Shown piece after piece: positions 54,899 through 63,834 of a DNA stretch of 64,000 bases. A model generated the notes under the pieces. That model was not told the origin of the DNA, did not search any database, and worked only from the letters and a program-made list of their open reading frames with translations. Made by a program: the position numbers and the translations under genes. The stretch's first letter is position 1. Each line of letters starts with the position of its first letter. This DNA comes from Chitinophaga terrae (ex Kim and Jung 2007) (GTDB lineage: Bacteria > Bacteroidota > Bacteroidia > Chitinophagales > Chitinophagaceae). The stretch is taken from assembly GCF_900107795.1 (NCBI RefSeq), contig NZ_FNRL01000021.1, positions 55,133-119,132 of the forward strand, in the 5' to 3' direction.

Positions 54899-55690
54899 AT
54901 GCACATCCAACTGAAGTTACGGGCCCTAGGGAAAAATAACCTGTTACCTATCAATTATCAATACCCGATCAGCGCGGTCATTTACAAGATCATCAACAGT
55001 GCTGATAAAGAATATGCAACATTTCTTCATGATACCGGCTACAAAAAGCAGGATTCCCATAAAGCATTCAAGTTCTTTACGTTTTCAGACCTGGCGTTTC
55101 CTTTCCAGGTAGTAGGCGACCGCCTTCGTATGACCGGCGCCGAAGCTACTTTGCATATTGCCTTCCATCTTCCGCCGACCGCAGAAAAGTTTATCACAGG
55201 ACTTTTCCTGAACCAGCAGATCCTAATCGCCGACAAGCGAAGCGGGGTCGATTTCCAGATCACTGAAGTTACCGTAGCGGAAGAACGCCCCTTAAATGAC
55301 GAGCATAATGAAGTACTGTTAAACCTCCTTTCCCCCATTGTTTCGGGTAAAAAAGAGAAATTCGAATACTACCAGTTCCTGTCGCCCGACGACCCTGATT
55401 TTACCACAATGCTTATCCACAACTGGAAAGAAAAGTTTGATACCCTCTATGGGTTAGGTGCAGCCGCTGCAGAGATGTCGGCCGTTCAGATAAGTATTGT
55501 GCCGAATAAACTACCACCCCGTTCGCGGTTATTAACGATCAAGCAGGGAACGCCGGAGGAAACGAAAGTAAGGGCGTGGTATAATTACCGGTTGAAGGTA
55601 GTAGCGCCGGCGAAGGCGTTGCGGGTGTTGTTGAATACGGGGTGTGGGATTTATAATAGCACGATAGGATGTGGGTGTGTGTATATGTAG
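54899..55690 (+). CDS. cas6: Cas6 CRISPR RNA endoribonuclease
   Basis: A 263-aa Cas6 that should cut the repeat transcript into crRNAs. It starts MHIQLKLRALGKNNLLPINY and keeps the catalytic-type His44 in TFLHDTGYKK. The C-terminal glycine-rich loop is present as TGCGIYNSTIGCGCVYM. Length and end motif fit Cas6 of subtype I-B. It heads the cas locus but is separated from cas8b by a 741-bp gap with inverted repeats, so it may have its own promoter. The last 60 bp are unusually G-rich. Confidence 0.9.
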   Translation: MHIQLKLRALGKNNLLPINYQYPISAVIYKIINSADKEYATFLHDTGYKKQDSHKAFKFFTFSDLAFPFQVVGDRLRMTGAEATLHIAFHLPPTAEKFITGLFLNQQILIADKRSGVDFQITEVTVAEERPLNDEHNEVLLNLLSPIVSGKKEKFEYYQFLSPDDPDFTTMLIHNWKEKFDTLYGLGAAAAEMSAVQISIVPNKLPPRSRLLTIKQGTPEETKVRAWYNYRLKVVAPAKALRVLLNTGCGIYNSTIGCGCVYM

Positions 55691-55695
55691 CAAAA

Positions 55696-55780
55696 AGGCT
55701 CGATGAAGAGAGGTACGATTAAGTAATTATTGGAACTCCCTTCCAATATATATTTCAATTCCGAATTACTTCACGAGCCT
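55696..55780. repeat. Long nested inverted repeat downstream of cas6
   Basis: Three nested arms pair: AGGCTCG (55696-55702) with CGAGCCT (55774-55780); AAGTAATT (55721-55728) with AATTACTT (55764-55771); and ATTGGAA (55729-55735) with TTCCAAT (55741-55747) around a CTCCC loop. It could be a terminator of cas6, a structured RNA or a remnant of a small mobile element. The structure is seen directly; its role is not known. Confidence 0.55.
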
Positions 55781-55820
55781 AAAACAAATTTATAACTTTA
55801 AAATTTATTTCCGGTTAATT

Positions 55821-55862
55821 ACATTCCAATATATTGGAATGTGGTATCGAAAATTAATTTTG
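55821..55862 (+). promoter_or_regulatory. Perfect 22-bp palindrome at a candidate promoter in the cas gap
   Basis: The perfect palindrome at 55821-55842 has half-site ACATTCCAATA. A TAATTTTG box (55855-55862) fits the -7 consensus, and TTG at 55834-55836 lies 18 bp upstream inside the palindrome, so a bound protein would block the -33 region. It precedes the small Cys-rich ORF. Confidence 0.55.
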
Positions 55863-55908
55863 ATATATGTTTTTAGTTTATGATAATTGCATTTATAAAT
55901 TCTACGTA

Positions 55909-56034
55909 ATGGCAAGCAAAAATTATAAACTGATAAACAAGCCCCTAATCTGTAAAACATGTATGCTACCTATTTGCGACGATTGCGAGATATGCAATTG
56001 CCATCCAGTGATAATAAGAAAAGATGACAACTGA
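55909..56034 (+). CDS. 41-aa Cys-rich ORF in the cas locus
   Basis: A short ORF, MASKNYKLINKPLICKTCML then PICDDCEICNCHPVIIRKDDN. Six Cys (15, 18, 23, 26, 29, 31) and His32 are spaced as in a small zinc ribbon (C-x2-C, C-x2-C-x2-C-x-CH). The candidate promoter 47 bp upstream supports expression. No Cas family is recognised. It could be a small regulatory or anti-toxin-like zinc protein, or a chance ORF; composition alone cannot decide. Confidence 0.4.
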   Translation: MASKNYKLINKPLICKTCMLPICDDCEICNCHPVIIRKDDN

Positions 56035-56431
56035 CGGCAACGGATTAATCTCAAACTATGTAATCTATTTTAATCGCTCATGGGAGCATTGTTGAGGAAT
56101 GGGCTAGTTTATGGTCATAAATAGTACCACGGTTAGAGGACTTGTGTATATGTAAAAAACGAACCAACATGTTCAGATCGATTCCTAAAAACTCATTATC
56201 TGTTTAAAACTCTTTACATGATAATTTCACATTTATACCCTAAACATTTTCTCCTTTCGATAACTACCGCCAATCGTGGGAAGCAACTTCTGATTATTTC
56301 TAAAGTATGCAGAAATTAGTTAGAAATTATTAATATTTAAGAGCAAATTATTTTTCGAGAATAAGATAACCTAAATATAGATTGCTGTTTGTTCCTGTGC
56401 GACCTCCAATCGCCTATATAAACCTAGAAAA
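56035..56431. other. Upstream region of the cas8b operon
   Basis: I see no gene here. It contains ATTTCT (56296-56301) paired with AGAAAT (56311-56316) and the direct repeat AGAAATTA at 56311-56318 and 56322-56329. These lie 100-130 bp before the cas8b start and could be regulatory sites. No clear TAnnTTTG promoter was found. Confidence 0.4.
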
Positions 56432-57850
56432 ATGACAGAAGAAAAGAACTGGTTAACCTCCTATACCGGAGATCCCTTTGCCGATGCGGGAGGCTTTGTA
56501 ATAAAGCAACTTTGGCAGGATGAACAATTTAAGGATAAAAGCATCCTTGAGCTTATCAAGTATGTTACAAAAGTTTATGTAAATAACTGGGGAGCCAAAC
56601 TCCACTCCTTCTTCCTTAACTCAAAAATCACGCAGGCAGCATTTGTTGGGGATAGGAAAATAGAAGAAGCTATCAAATATTACACAGCTTTACTGAACGA
56701 TGATCTTCCTTACAAAGAAGGATATTGCCGGATTTCAGGAGAGAAAACGAAATTATACCTGGCGGGAAGAGACAACCATGTTCTCTCAGGTTCAGGAACG
56801 TATATTAATTTCCATCCGAACTTCGAACCAGGCTTATATCTCTCGAAAGAAATGCTGATCCGCATGTTCTTTTTACCCCTGGGCGTTGTTCAATTAAGTG
56901 ATAAAATAGCCCTGCTGGCATGTAATGTCCCCGATATTGCAGAGTATTTTGTAAAGGAGAACCTTGAAAAAAACCTGCTGGAAATCCGCTCTGGCATTTC
57001 ACAAGGTGTGTTAAAGTCACCTTTCAATTTTCCTGCAAACGCGATATTCTCGTTTATCGATCACTATTTGCGGGAAATTAAACAACTCACAGACTATAGA
57101 GAAGAAGAAATAGAGGAGAAAACAAATGCCTCCATAACCTTATTCCATTTTACCAATTTTGGCGCCAGCCCCGACGCCAGTATTTACTCCCTCGACTCAA
57201 AAGTCTTCCAGTTCTACGCTGCTTGTCAATTTAAGTTTCCGAAGGTATGGAACCAGTTTTTAAGGTCTAACTACCGGAACTATAAACTAAAGGGAAGCAT
57301 CTTCGATGTAGATACAGAAACCTGGAAAAGCAAGGATGAACAATTAGACTACGACGCATATAAGACCTGGAGAAACGAAGTTCTGGATAATCTAATGAAT
57401 GGCGAATCAATACTTCCTAATATCGTCAAATGGCTGGTAGACCATCCATTCCCTTCAGAAATAACAGACTACTATCTAAACTATATCAGAAATATGGATA
57501 AAAAAACTATTCAGATAGTCAGAAAAATCGCTGACTTTATCAGCAATGGATCGGAAGATGAAATTGCAAAAGACATCAAACGCCTCAGGGGGCACAGGTC
57601 TGCTTACGAGCTGAGAACCTTTACCGTTGGCCTATTAGATAAAAATTATAAAGCAGAGGCACAAGACCCCTTATTTACGCTAAACGAGTACGCAGATTAT
57701 TTGTTCCCCGACGGAGGTTTCTGGCGAGAAACCAAAAATCTCCTGCTGGTTGGTATCTATGAAAACCTGCATAAACAAGGCAAAAAAGTAGATACTCCTG
57801 CCCAGGACGACAGCGAAGAAATAGCCCTGGATACCGAAAACAATAACTAA
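56432..57850 (+). CDS. cas8b1: Type I-B Cas8b1/Cst1 large Cascade subunit
   Basis: A 472-aa large subunit of the type I-B Cascade. The N-terminus (WLTSYTGDPFADAGGFVIKQLW) and the conserved block CRISGEKTKLYLAGRDNHVL then SGSGTYINFHPNFEPG mark the Cst1 branch. The rest is helical and poorly conserved. Cas8 recognises the PAM and helps recruit Cas3. It precedes cas7 by 13 bp. Subtype is assigned from Cst1 and Cst2 features together with cas3, cas4 and cas6. Confidence 0.85.
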   Translation: MTEEKNWLTSYTGDPFADAGGFVIKQLWQDEQFKDKSILELIKYVTKVYVNNWGAKLHSFFLNSKITQAAFVGDRKIEEAIKYYTALLNDDLPYKEGYCRISGEKTKLYLAGRDNHVLSGSGTYINFHPNFEPGLYLSKEMLIRMFFLPLGVVQLSDKIALLACNVPDIAEYFVKENLEKNLLEIRSGISQGVLKSPFNFPANAIFSFIDHYLREIKQLTDYREEEIEEKTNASITLFHFTNFGASPDASIYSLDSKVFQFYAACQFKFPKVWNQFLRSNYRNYKLKGSIFDVDTETWKSKDEQLDYDAYKTWRNEVLDNLMNGESILPNIVKWLVDHPFPSEITDYYLNYIRNMDKKTIQIVRKIADFISNGSEDEIAKDIKRLRGHRSAYELRTFTVGLLDKNYKAEAQDPLFTLNEYADYLFPDGGFWRETKNLLLVGIYENLHKQGKKVDTPAQDDSEEIALDTENNN

Positions 57851-57863
57851 TAAATTTTCGATA

Positions 57864-58952
57864 ATGAACCTTAAAACACAAGGATTTATCCTGATTGATG
57901 TTGACGCCGCTGCCTTAAACAACTCAGGCAAAAGTACTTCCAACGATTATGAAAACGGCGTAGATACAAAAAAAATGTTCAAAGACGGCCGGGCTTATCC
58001 CTATGTTTCCGGTCAGGCATGGCGCTACTGGTGGAGAGAAACCTTGCAGAAAAACCACGGATGGGAACTTTCACCGGTAACCAGAGATAACAAGATCGCC
58101 TTCACCGCGGCCGATCCCGTTAAATATGCGGACGATGACGTGTTCGGGTATATGAAAGCGGCCAAAGATGCAAAACTGGACGAAGAAGGCAAACCTGTTC
58201 TTGATAAGAAAGGGAAAGCAGTGCTGGAAAATGTTACCGTAACAAGAGTTTCTCCGCTTAAAAACTCGGTTATCATTGCAGCGGCGCCGGTTAAAACAAG
58301 TCAGAACTGGTCTAGCATGAGCAGGCAGGAAGGCGATGCGGTTCCCTACGTAAAAGAAGAGTACAGCGCTATTATGAAAGGCATGTTCTCCCTTGATCTC
58401 GAACAACTAGGCACTTTTTCTAATTATAATAAAACAGGGTTTAAAAACCTTACCGATGATATCAAAGAATCGGCACTCGCAAGCGGGGCAACCGAAATAG
58501 ACGATCCTTATGTTAAGGATTCAAAGGGCAGGCCGCAGAAATTGGTTCGCCTGCATCGCGATGTACGGTTAAAACGTATCCAGGATACTATCAAAGCATT
58601 GAAAACGATCTCCGGTGGCGCCATGCAAACAGATAACATGGCAGATGTTACGCCTAAACTGATCATCCTGGCAACTACCAACACAGGAAATCATCCTTTC
58701 TTCCACGTAGCCAGCAACCATAACAATTCGTTTAATTTCGATACTGAAAATATACGCCAGGTACTGGCAGACTATAAAGAAAATATCCTCGGAACCGTTT
58801 TCATTGGCCGCAGAAGCGGGTTCCTGGACGACCAGGGCAGTTCGCTTAAAGACCTTGAATCGCTCGACCAGAACTACCCTCCGGTTAAAGTACTCTCGGT
58901 TAATGAAGCAATCGATCAATATTGCATTCAACTACAATCACAGATCAGCTAA
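57864..58952 (+). CDS. cas7: Cas7 (Cst2/DevR) backbone subunit
   Basis: A 362-aa crRNA-binding backbone subunit. The family start (TQGFILIDVDAAALNNSGKS) and the segment YPYVSGQAWRYWWRETLQ identify the Cst2/DevR branch. The end is KVLSVNEAIDQYCIQLQSQI. It should form the Cascade filament along the spacer. The stop overlaps the cas5 start as TAATG, indicating translational coupling. It contains a low-complexity charged insertion (LDEEGKPVLDKKGKAVLEN). Confidence 0.9.
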   Translation: MNLKTQGFILIDVDAAALNNSGKSTSNDYENGVDTKKMFKDGRAYPYVSGQAWRYWWRETLQKNHGWELSPVTRDNKIAFTAADPVKYADDDVFGYMKAAKDAKLDEEGKPVLDKKGKAVLENVTVTRVSPLKNSVIIAAAPVKTSQNWSSMSRQEGDAVPYVKEEYSAIMKGMFSLDLEQLGTFSNYNKTGFKNLTDDIKESALASGATEIDDPYVKDSKGRPQKLVRLHRDVRLKRIQDTIKALKTISGGAMQTDNMADVTPKLIILATTNTGNHPFFHVASNHNNSFNFDTENIRQVLADYKENILGTVFIGRRSGFLDDQGSSLKDLESLDQNYPPVKVLSVNEAIDQYCIQLQSQIS

Positions 58953-59620
58953 TGAAGTTATATGCAATTGATATCCGAAGCTGGACAGCCAGTTTTCGTT
59001 ATCCCAATATGCTAAGTGGGATACAACCCACCCTGGAAGTGCCGCCTGTCAGTACCGTACTAGGCTTAATCAACGCTGCTGCAGGCCAATACATTCCTCA
59101 TCAGCAACTGACTATCGGTTATTATTTCGAATATGGAGAAAAGGCCACAGACATCGAAACCATTTACATGATAGACAGCAATAACGGGGCTGCGACGAAT
59201 AATGCAAAGTCCAATATCATTAAACGGGAATTCCTGTCAGATAACTTCCTGCGGATTTATGTAACTGACATGGCGATTGCAGAATACTTTGCAAAGCCAG
59301 TCTACCAGCTACTATTAGGAAGAATGAACGACCTGGCAACAGCCGATCCGGTTATCAGAACGCTGGAACTGGAGGAAATACCGAAAGCAGAAAAGCTGAG
59401 CGGCCAACTGCTGCCTTTACGCGGCAATTTTATTCCAGGTACTGTGCAAGCGTTGCCAAAATACTTCACAGATTCCATACCCAGGCAGAATATTGGAACA
59501 GAGCCCTATAGCATTATCTCCCATCATAAAAGCATAGGGGCAAATGTAAAGGCATATAGAGACATTGTTAACAATAAAGCCGTTGACATCTATCTGCACC
59601 ATTTACAACTAGATCAATAA
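58952..59620 (+). CDS. cas5: Cas5 (Cas5b/Cas5t) Cascade subunit
   Basis: A 222-aa Cas5 protein from the ATG at 58952. The N-terminal RRM-type start (MKLYAIDIRSWTASFRYPNM) and the glycine segment LEVPPVSTVLGLINAAAGQY are typical. It binds the 5' handle of the crRNA in Cascade. The upstream open stretch from 58922 is cas7 sequence in another frame and is not used. It lies 2 bp before cas3. Confidence 0.87.
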   Translation: MKLYAIDIRSWTASFRYPNMLSGIQPTLEVPPVSTVLGLINAAAGQYIPHQQLTIGYYFEYGEKATDIETIYMIDSNNGAATNNAKSNIIKREFLSDNFLRIYVTDMAIAEYFAKPVYQLLLGRMNDLATADPVIRTLELEEIPKAEKLSGQLLPLRGNFIPGTVQALPKYFTDSIPRQNIGTEPYSIISHHKSIGANVKAYRDIVNNKAVDIYLHHLQLDQ

Positions 59621-59622
59621 GT

Positions 59623-61839
59623 ATGGAACTACTTGCCAAATCCAATCCCAGAACTTACCTGAATGAGCATATCAATGATTGCCTGGTAATATTCAGGTAC
59701 CTTCAACATAATTTCCCGGCAGCCGCTAAAATTGTATCAGATATTAACTTCTGGGAAGTTCTGAGGCTGGCGGTAATCTTTCACGATCTTGGAAAAGGGC
59801 ATGTGGAGTTCTATAAATTGTTGAATGGAGAAAAAGATCACCAATGGGACGGGCAAAGGCACGAGTTGTTCTCATTACCCTTCGTTGATGGGCTGCAGGT
59901 AGATGAAGAAATCAAAAAATTCCTAAAACTAGCTATCGCAGCCCATCACAAAGACATAAACACATTAAACGACCATATATCAGCAAAATACGGCTCCAAT
60001 CCTTTAGGCTCACGGGAGTTTGAAGATGAATTTGGCAAGGTTAACGTTCCCAAAATATTATCTGTTTTAGCAACCGAATACCAGGTCGAGCTAAGTAATA
60101 TCAAACCTCTATCGCCCAAAAACTTCCTATATGGTTATAAATACAACAAAAAGGAACTAAAGGACAACGAGCGCATCAAGCTTCTCTTACTTAATGGCGC
60201 ACTTAAACACTGCGACCATCTTGGATCTGCGAAAGTTGATTCCTTATCTCATTTAACCGGCGGCGAACTGGCATTTGTTGAAAATAAAGTCCCTGTGCTT
60301 TACGATCACCAATACGAATCGTCCCGCAGCGTCGGAAATACTATATTGATCAGTCCAACCGGCTCAGGGAAAACAGAAAGCGCATTGTTATGGCTGAAAA
60401 AACAGCTCGAAACCACAGGCCAGGGCAGAACATTTTATGTACTGCCTTACACTGCATCTATCAATGCGATGTTTGAAAGGCTAAAAGCAGAGCTGGGAGA
60501 AGAAAAAGTTGGCATGTTGCACGGCAAGCTGCAGGAATACCTGTACAGCTACCTGGAAGATAATTCAGAGACCGTAAGCAAAACCGATATCCGTGAAATC
60601 AGGGATCGATTTAAAAGCATTCATACCCCTTTAAAAGTAGTTACTCCATTCCAGCTTCTCAAACACCTTTATTCACTTAAAGGATTTGAGCAGGGAATGT
60701 TTGAAATGGCAGGCGCACATTTAATATTCGACGAGATCCATGCCTATAGCCCTGACACTTTTGCACATATCAAATTCCTGATTAAATATGTTATAGAGAA
60801 ACTACAGGCAAAAGTCTTTATAATGTCGGCTACCCTGCCATCGTTCTTACAAAAAGAGCTGGAATCCATCACCCAGTTCCGGATTATCAAAGCTGCGCCG
60901 TCTCTCTATAAAACATTTAACCGGCATCGTGTTGTTATCCGGCAGGGCAACCTCCGCGACATTGAAAACATTGATTTCATCAAGCAGCGACTTGAAGCGG
61001 GAAAGAAGGTCCTTGTTGTTTGCAATACTGTTAAAAATGCTCAGCAAGTGTTCAAAGAGCTTTCTCCCCTGGCAGAAAATGCCGTGCTATTACATAGTGC
61101 CTTTAACGGAGAAGACAGGTCAAAACAGGAGCAGCTATTGTCCGGCGACCGAGTAAACCTGCTGGTAGGTACCCAGGCAATAGAAGTAAGCCTGGATATT
61201 GATTACGATGAAATTTTTACCGAACCTGCCCCTATCGATGCGCTTATCCAGCGATTTGGAAGGGTTAACAGGAAGCGGGAAAAAGGAATTTGCCCTGTGT
61301 ATGTTTTTAATACAGCACAGAGTGCCGACAAATATATCTATGATGAAGAGATCGTATCAAAGACCGTTGGATTATTGACGGAAATTTCGCTGCAAAATGA
61401 CGGTATAATAGAAGAAGAGCGGCTGCAGGGGTATGTTGACAGGGTATATACTGATTGGAATGAAAAGAGTAAAGCTATATTCGATGGTGCTTTTGAAAAT
61501 ATCAGTCATATTCAGATAATACCGTTATTGGTGAATGAGAAGGCGGAAGAAGAGTTCTATAAGAAATTCGATGGCATTAAAGTTTTACCAATAGCATTGA
61601 AAGAAAGGTATGACAGGTACATTCTACAAGAAGATATTATCGGCGCAGAACGACTAAAGGTCCAGATCCGTAAAAGGAAATTTGCTCAACTGATCAAAGA
61701 ACCTCATTCGCTCTTTTCATCAAGTAGCGCAACTTCAAAAGGTAAATCCATTCCCTGCTTTATTATCAACAAAGTATATTCCCCGGACCTGGGTCTGCTG
61801 TTCGATGAACAGGAAGAATGGCAGACAGAAATACTTTAA
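59623..61839 (+). CDS. cas3: Cas3 HD-nuclease and helicase
   Basis: A 738-aa effector that unwinds and degrades target DNA. The HD nuclease (about 1-210) shows LAVIFHDLGKGHVEF (HD at 54-55), GQRHELFSLPF, AAHHKD and LKHCDHLGSAK. The SF2 helicase begins with ISPTGSGKTESALLW (about 243-257), then LIFDEIHAY (DEIH, near 369), MSATLPSFL and QRFGRVNRKREKG. HD and helicase are in one chain in the usual order. It is tightly packed between cas5 and cas4. Confidence 0.93.
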   Translation: MELLAKSNPRTYLNEHINDCLVIFRYLQHNFPAAAKIVSDINFWEVLRLAVIFHDLGKGHVEFYKLLNGEKDHQWDGQRHELFSLPFVDGLQVDEEIKKFLKLAIAAHHKDINTLNDHISAKYGSNPLGSREFEDEFGKVNVPKILSVLATEYQVELSNIKPLSPKNFLYGYKYNKKELKDNERIKLLLLNGALKHCDHLGSAKVDSLSHLTGGELAFVENKVPVLYDHQYESSRSVGNTILISPTGSGKTESALLWLKKQLETTGQGRTFYVLPYTASINAMFERLKAELGEEKVGMLHGKLQEYLYSYLEDNSETVSKTDIREIRDRFKSIHTPLKVVTPFQLLKHLYSLKGFEQGMFEMAGAHLIFDEIHAYSPDTFAHIKFLIKYVIEKLQAKVFIMSATLPSFLQKELESITQFRIIKAAPSLYKTFNRHRVVIRQGNLRDIENIDFIKQRLEAGKKVLVVCNTVKNAQQVFKELSPLAENAVLLHSAFNGEDRSKQEQLLSGDRVNLLVGTQAIEVSLDIDYDEIFTEPAPIDALIQRFGRVNRKREKGICPVYVFNTAQSADKYIYDEEIVSKTVGLLTEISLQNDGIIEEERLQGYVDRVYTDWNEKSKAIFDGAFENISHIQIIPLLVNEKAEEEFYKKFDGIKVLPIALKERYDRYILQEDIIGAERLKVQIRKRKFAQLIKEPHSLFSSSSATSKGKSIPCFIINKVYSPDLGLLFDEQEEWQTEIL

Positions 61840-61840
61840 C

Positions 61841-62371
61841 ATGCAGATCACAGCAACTCACGTTAATTATTTACATGTTTGCCATAGAAAGCTCTGGTTG
61901 TTTATGAACGCTATCAACATGGAGCCGACGTCCGATATCGTGTATGACGGCAAACTAATTCATGAATTTTCATACAACGAAAGAAGCGAAAAATATTCTG
62001 AAATTACGGTTTCACATGAGTTAGAAAATGGCATTACCCTTATAGGTAAAATTGATTTCTATAACAGGTCTCTCAACCTGGTTCACGAAACAAAAAGAAG
62101 TGACAAATTAGAACTGGCGCATGAATGGCAGGTAAAATACTATCTGTGGTTGCTAACCCTTAATGGGGTTCCGAATCCAACGGGCCTTTTAGAATATCCT
62201 AAGTTGCGTAAAACCATGGACATCGAATTATCAGAAGCGGATGTTCCTTCCTTACACCGAATGGTAGATAGCATCGTGGTACTTTACCAGCAACGCTGCC
62301 CTCCCACAATAAATAGCGGTATTTGCAAAAATTGCTCATATTTTGACCTTTGTTATATCGATGAAGTATGA
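61841..62371 (+). CDS. cas4: Cas4 RecB-like exonuclease
   Basis: A 176-aa Cas4 from the ATG at 61841, one base after the cas3 stop. The RecB nuclease motifs are His41, GKIDF (Asp72) and HETKRS (Glu83, Lys85), followed by WQVKYYLWLL. The four Fe-S cluster cysteines are Cys14 (HVCHRK) and the C-terminal Cys162, Cys165 and Cys171 (ICKNCSYFDLC). It helps select PAM-adjacent spacers with Cas1-Cas2. The stop overlaps cas1 as ATGA. Confidence 0.9.
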   Translation: MQITATHVNYLHVCHRKLWLFMNAINMEPTSDIVYDGKLIHEFSYNERSEKYSEITVSHELENGITLIGKIDFYNRSLNLVHETKRSDKLELAHEWQVKYYLWLLTLNGVPNPTGLLEYPKLRKTMDIELSEADVPSLHRMVDSIVVLYQQRCPPTINSGICKNCSYFDLCYIDEV

Positions 62372-63372
62372 AAAAAAGCTATTACCTGTTTAATCCGGGC
62401 CGGATCAGCAGAGCAAATAATACTTTAAAATTCACTGGTATTAAAGAGGATGGAACCGAAGACACAAGCAGGTTCATACCGATAGAAGGAGTAGATAACA
62501 TATATGTTTTTGGCTCATTAGATGCGAATAGTGCAATCTTTAACTTCCTGGGGAAAGAAAATATCAGCGTTCATTTTTTTGACTATTATGAACACTATAC
62601 CGGCAGCTTTATGTCAAAAGACTATTTGCTAAGTGGGAAAGTGATAGTATCTCAAACAGACGCTTACCTTAATAAAAAGAAGCGGCTAGCGATAGCGCAA
62701 AAATTTATCGAAGGAGCCAGCGACAATATGTTGAGGAATCTGAAGTACTACAACAACCGGAATAAGGATACCTCGGAGTTCATTGAAAAAATTCTCCTCT
62801 TACAAAACGGCATTTCGGAAGCTGTTGATATTCCATCGCTCATGGGTTTGGAAGGTAATATCAGACAATGTTATTATCAATCTTTTGATCTTATAATCAA
62901 TAACTTTACCATGGGTGCGCGCAGTAAGCAACCTCCGTCGAACGAAATCAATGCATTGATATCATTCGTAAATTCACTATGCTATACCGTCTGCCTGGAT
63001 GCCATCTATCACACTCAACTTAACCCTACAATCAGTTTTCTTCATGAACCTGGGTATAGAAGATATTCATTGGCGCTTGACATCGCAGAAGTTTTCAAGC
63101 CAGTTCTTGCAGATCGGTTAATTTTCAATTTATTAAATAAAAAAATAATTCAAAAAGAAGATTTCGACTTACAATTGAATGGTTGCCTGTTAAAGGAAGC
63201 GGGGCGAAAGAAAGTAATAAAAGCCTGGGATGAGCGATTGAATGAAACGATCAATCATCGTGCTCTCAAGCGAAACGTTAGTTATAAATATCTTGTCAAA
63301 CTGGAATGCTACAAACTTATCAAGCATCTGCTTTCTATTGAGGAATATAAACCTTTTAAAACCCTGTGGTAA
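62368..63372 (+). CDS. cas1: Cas1 spacer-acquisition integrase
   Basis: A 334-aa Cas1 of the I-B type. The catalytic positions are Glu162 (LMGLEGNIRQCYY), His226 (SFLHEPGYRRYS) and Glu241 (ALDIAEVFKPVLADR). The N-terminal beta domain has IPIEGVDNIYVFGSLD and VHFFDYYEHYTGSFM. With Cas2 it integrates new spacers at the leader end of the array. It starts inside the cas4 stop codon and is 1 bp before cas2. Confidence 0.94.
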   Translation: MKKSYYLFNPGRISRANNTLKFTGIKEDGTEDTSRFIPIEGVDNIYVFGSLDANSAIFNFLGKENISVHFFDYYEHYTGSFMSKDYLLSGKVIVSQTDAYLNKKKRLAIAQKFIEGASDNMLRNLKYYNNRNKDTSEFIEKILLLQNGISEAVDIPSLMGLEGNIRQCYYQSFDLIINNFTMGARSKQPPSNEINALISFVNSLCYTVCLDAIYHTQLNPTISFLHEPGYRRYSLALDIAEVFKPVLADRLIFNLLNKKIIQKEDFDLQLNGCLLKEAGRKKVIKAWDERLNETINHRALKRNVSYKYLVKLECYKLIKHLLSIEEYKPFKTLW

Positions 63373-63373
63373 A

Positions 63374-63637
63374 ATGTATGTTATTTTAGTTTATGATGTC
63401 GGAGAGAAAAGAGTCGCCAAAATGCTCAAATTATGCAGGCAATATCTGAACTGGATACAAAACAGTGTTTTTGAGGGCGAAATAACCGAAGTAAAGTTGA
63501 AAGAACTTATCGTTCTATCTAAGAAAATATTAAATGAACGTACTGATAGCGTTATAATCTTCAGTAGCAGAGATCAAAAGTGGCTTGACAAACAGATAAT
63601 TGGTGTAGAAAAAAGTGATCTATCCAATATTTTTTAG
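63374..63637 (+). CDS. cas2: Cas2
   Basis: An 87-aa ferredoxin-like protein, MYVILVYDVGEKRVAKMLK then CRQYLNWIQNSVFEGEITEV, the normal Cas2 layout with Asp8 in VYDVG. It bridges two Cas1 dimers in the acquisition complex. Its stop codon is overlapped by the first GTCGTCGA element of the leader region. The ORF is open from 63242 but the Met at 63374 follows the cas1 stop directly. Confidence 0.92.
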   Translation: MYVILVYDVGEKRVAKMLKLCRQYLNWIQNSVFEGEITEVKLKELIVLSKKILNERTDSVIIFSSRDQKWLDKQIIGVEKSDLSNIF

Positions 63638-63834
63638 TCGTCGATCTACCATTGTCAGCCAACACAATGATGTTTCTTTCTTTAAAGAACCACTTAAAAA
63701 ATTGATTTTCAGCGGTCGTCGATCCCCAGGCAAAAATCGAGGATGATAGGTCGACGACTTTTTGTTGATAATTTGGTATATTTATAGGCTTGTGAGGTGA
63801 GGATTGGCGGGGATGTGAGATGGAATTGTGGCGG
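63638..63834 (+). promoter_or_regulatory. CRISPR leader region with GTCGTCGA elements and terminator-like hairpin
   Basis: Between cas2 and the first repeat lie three copies of GTCGTCGA: direct at 63637-63644 and 63715-63722, and inverted (TCGACGAC) at 63751-63758. The latter two pair as an 8-bp stem followed by TTTTT (63759-63763), a candidate terminator for the cas operon. The first and third copies match for 16 of 20 bases on opposite strands. The AT-rich then G-rich stretch 63764-63834 would be the array leader. Confidence 0.65.

Noticed and set aside
63637..63758. GTCGTCGA elements as extra CRISPR repeats
   Set aside because: They do not match the 30-nt repeat and are not evenly spaced.
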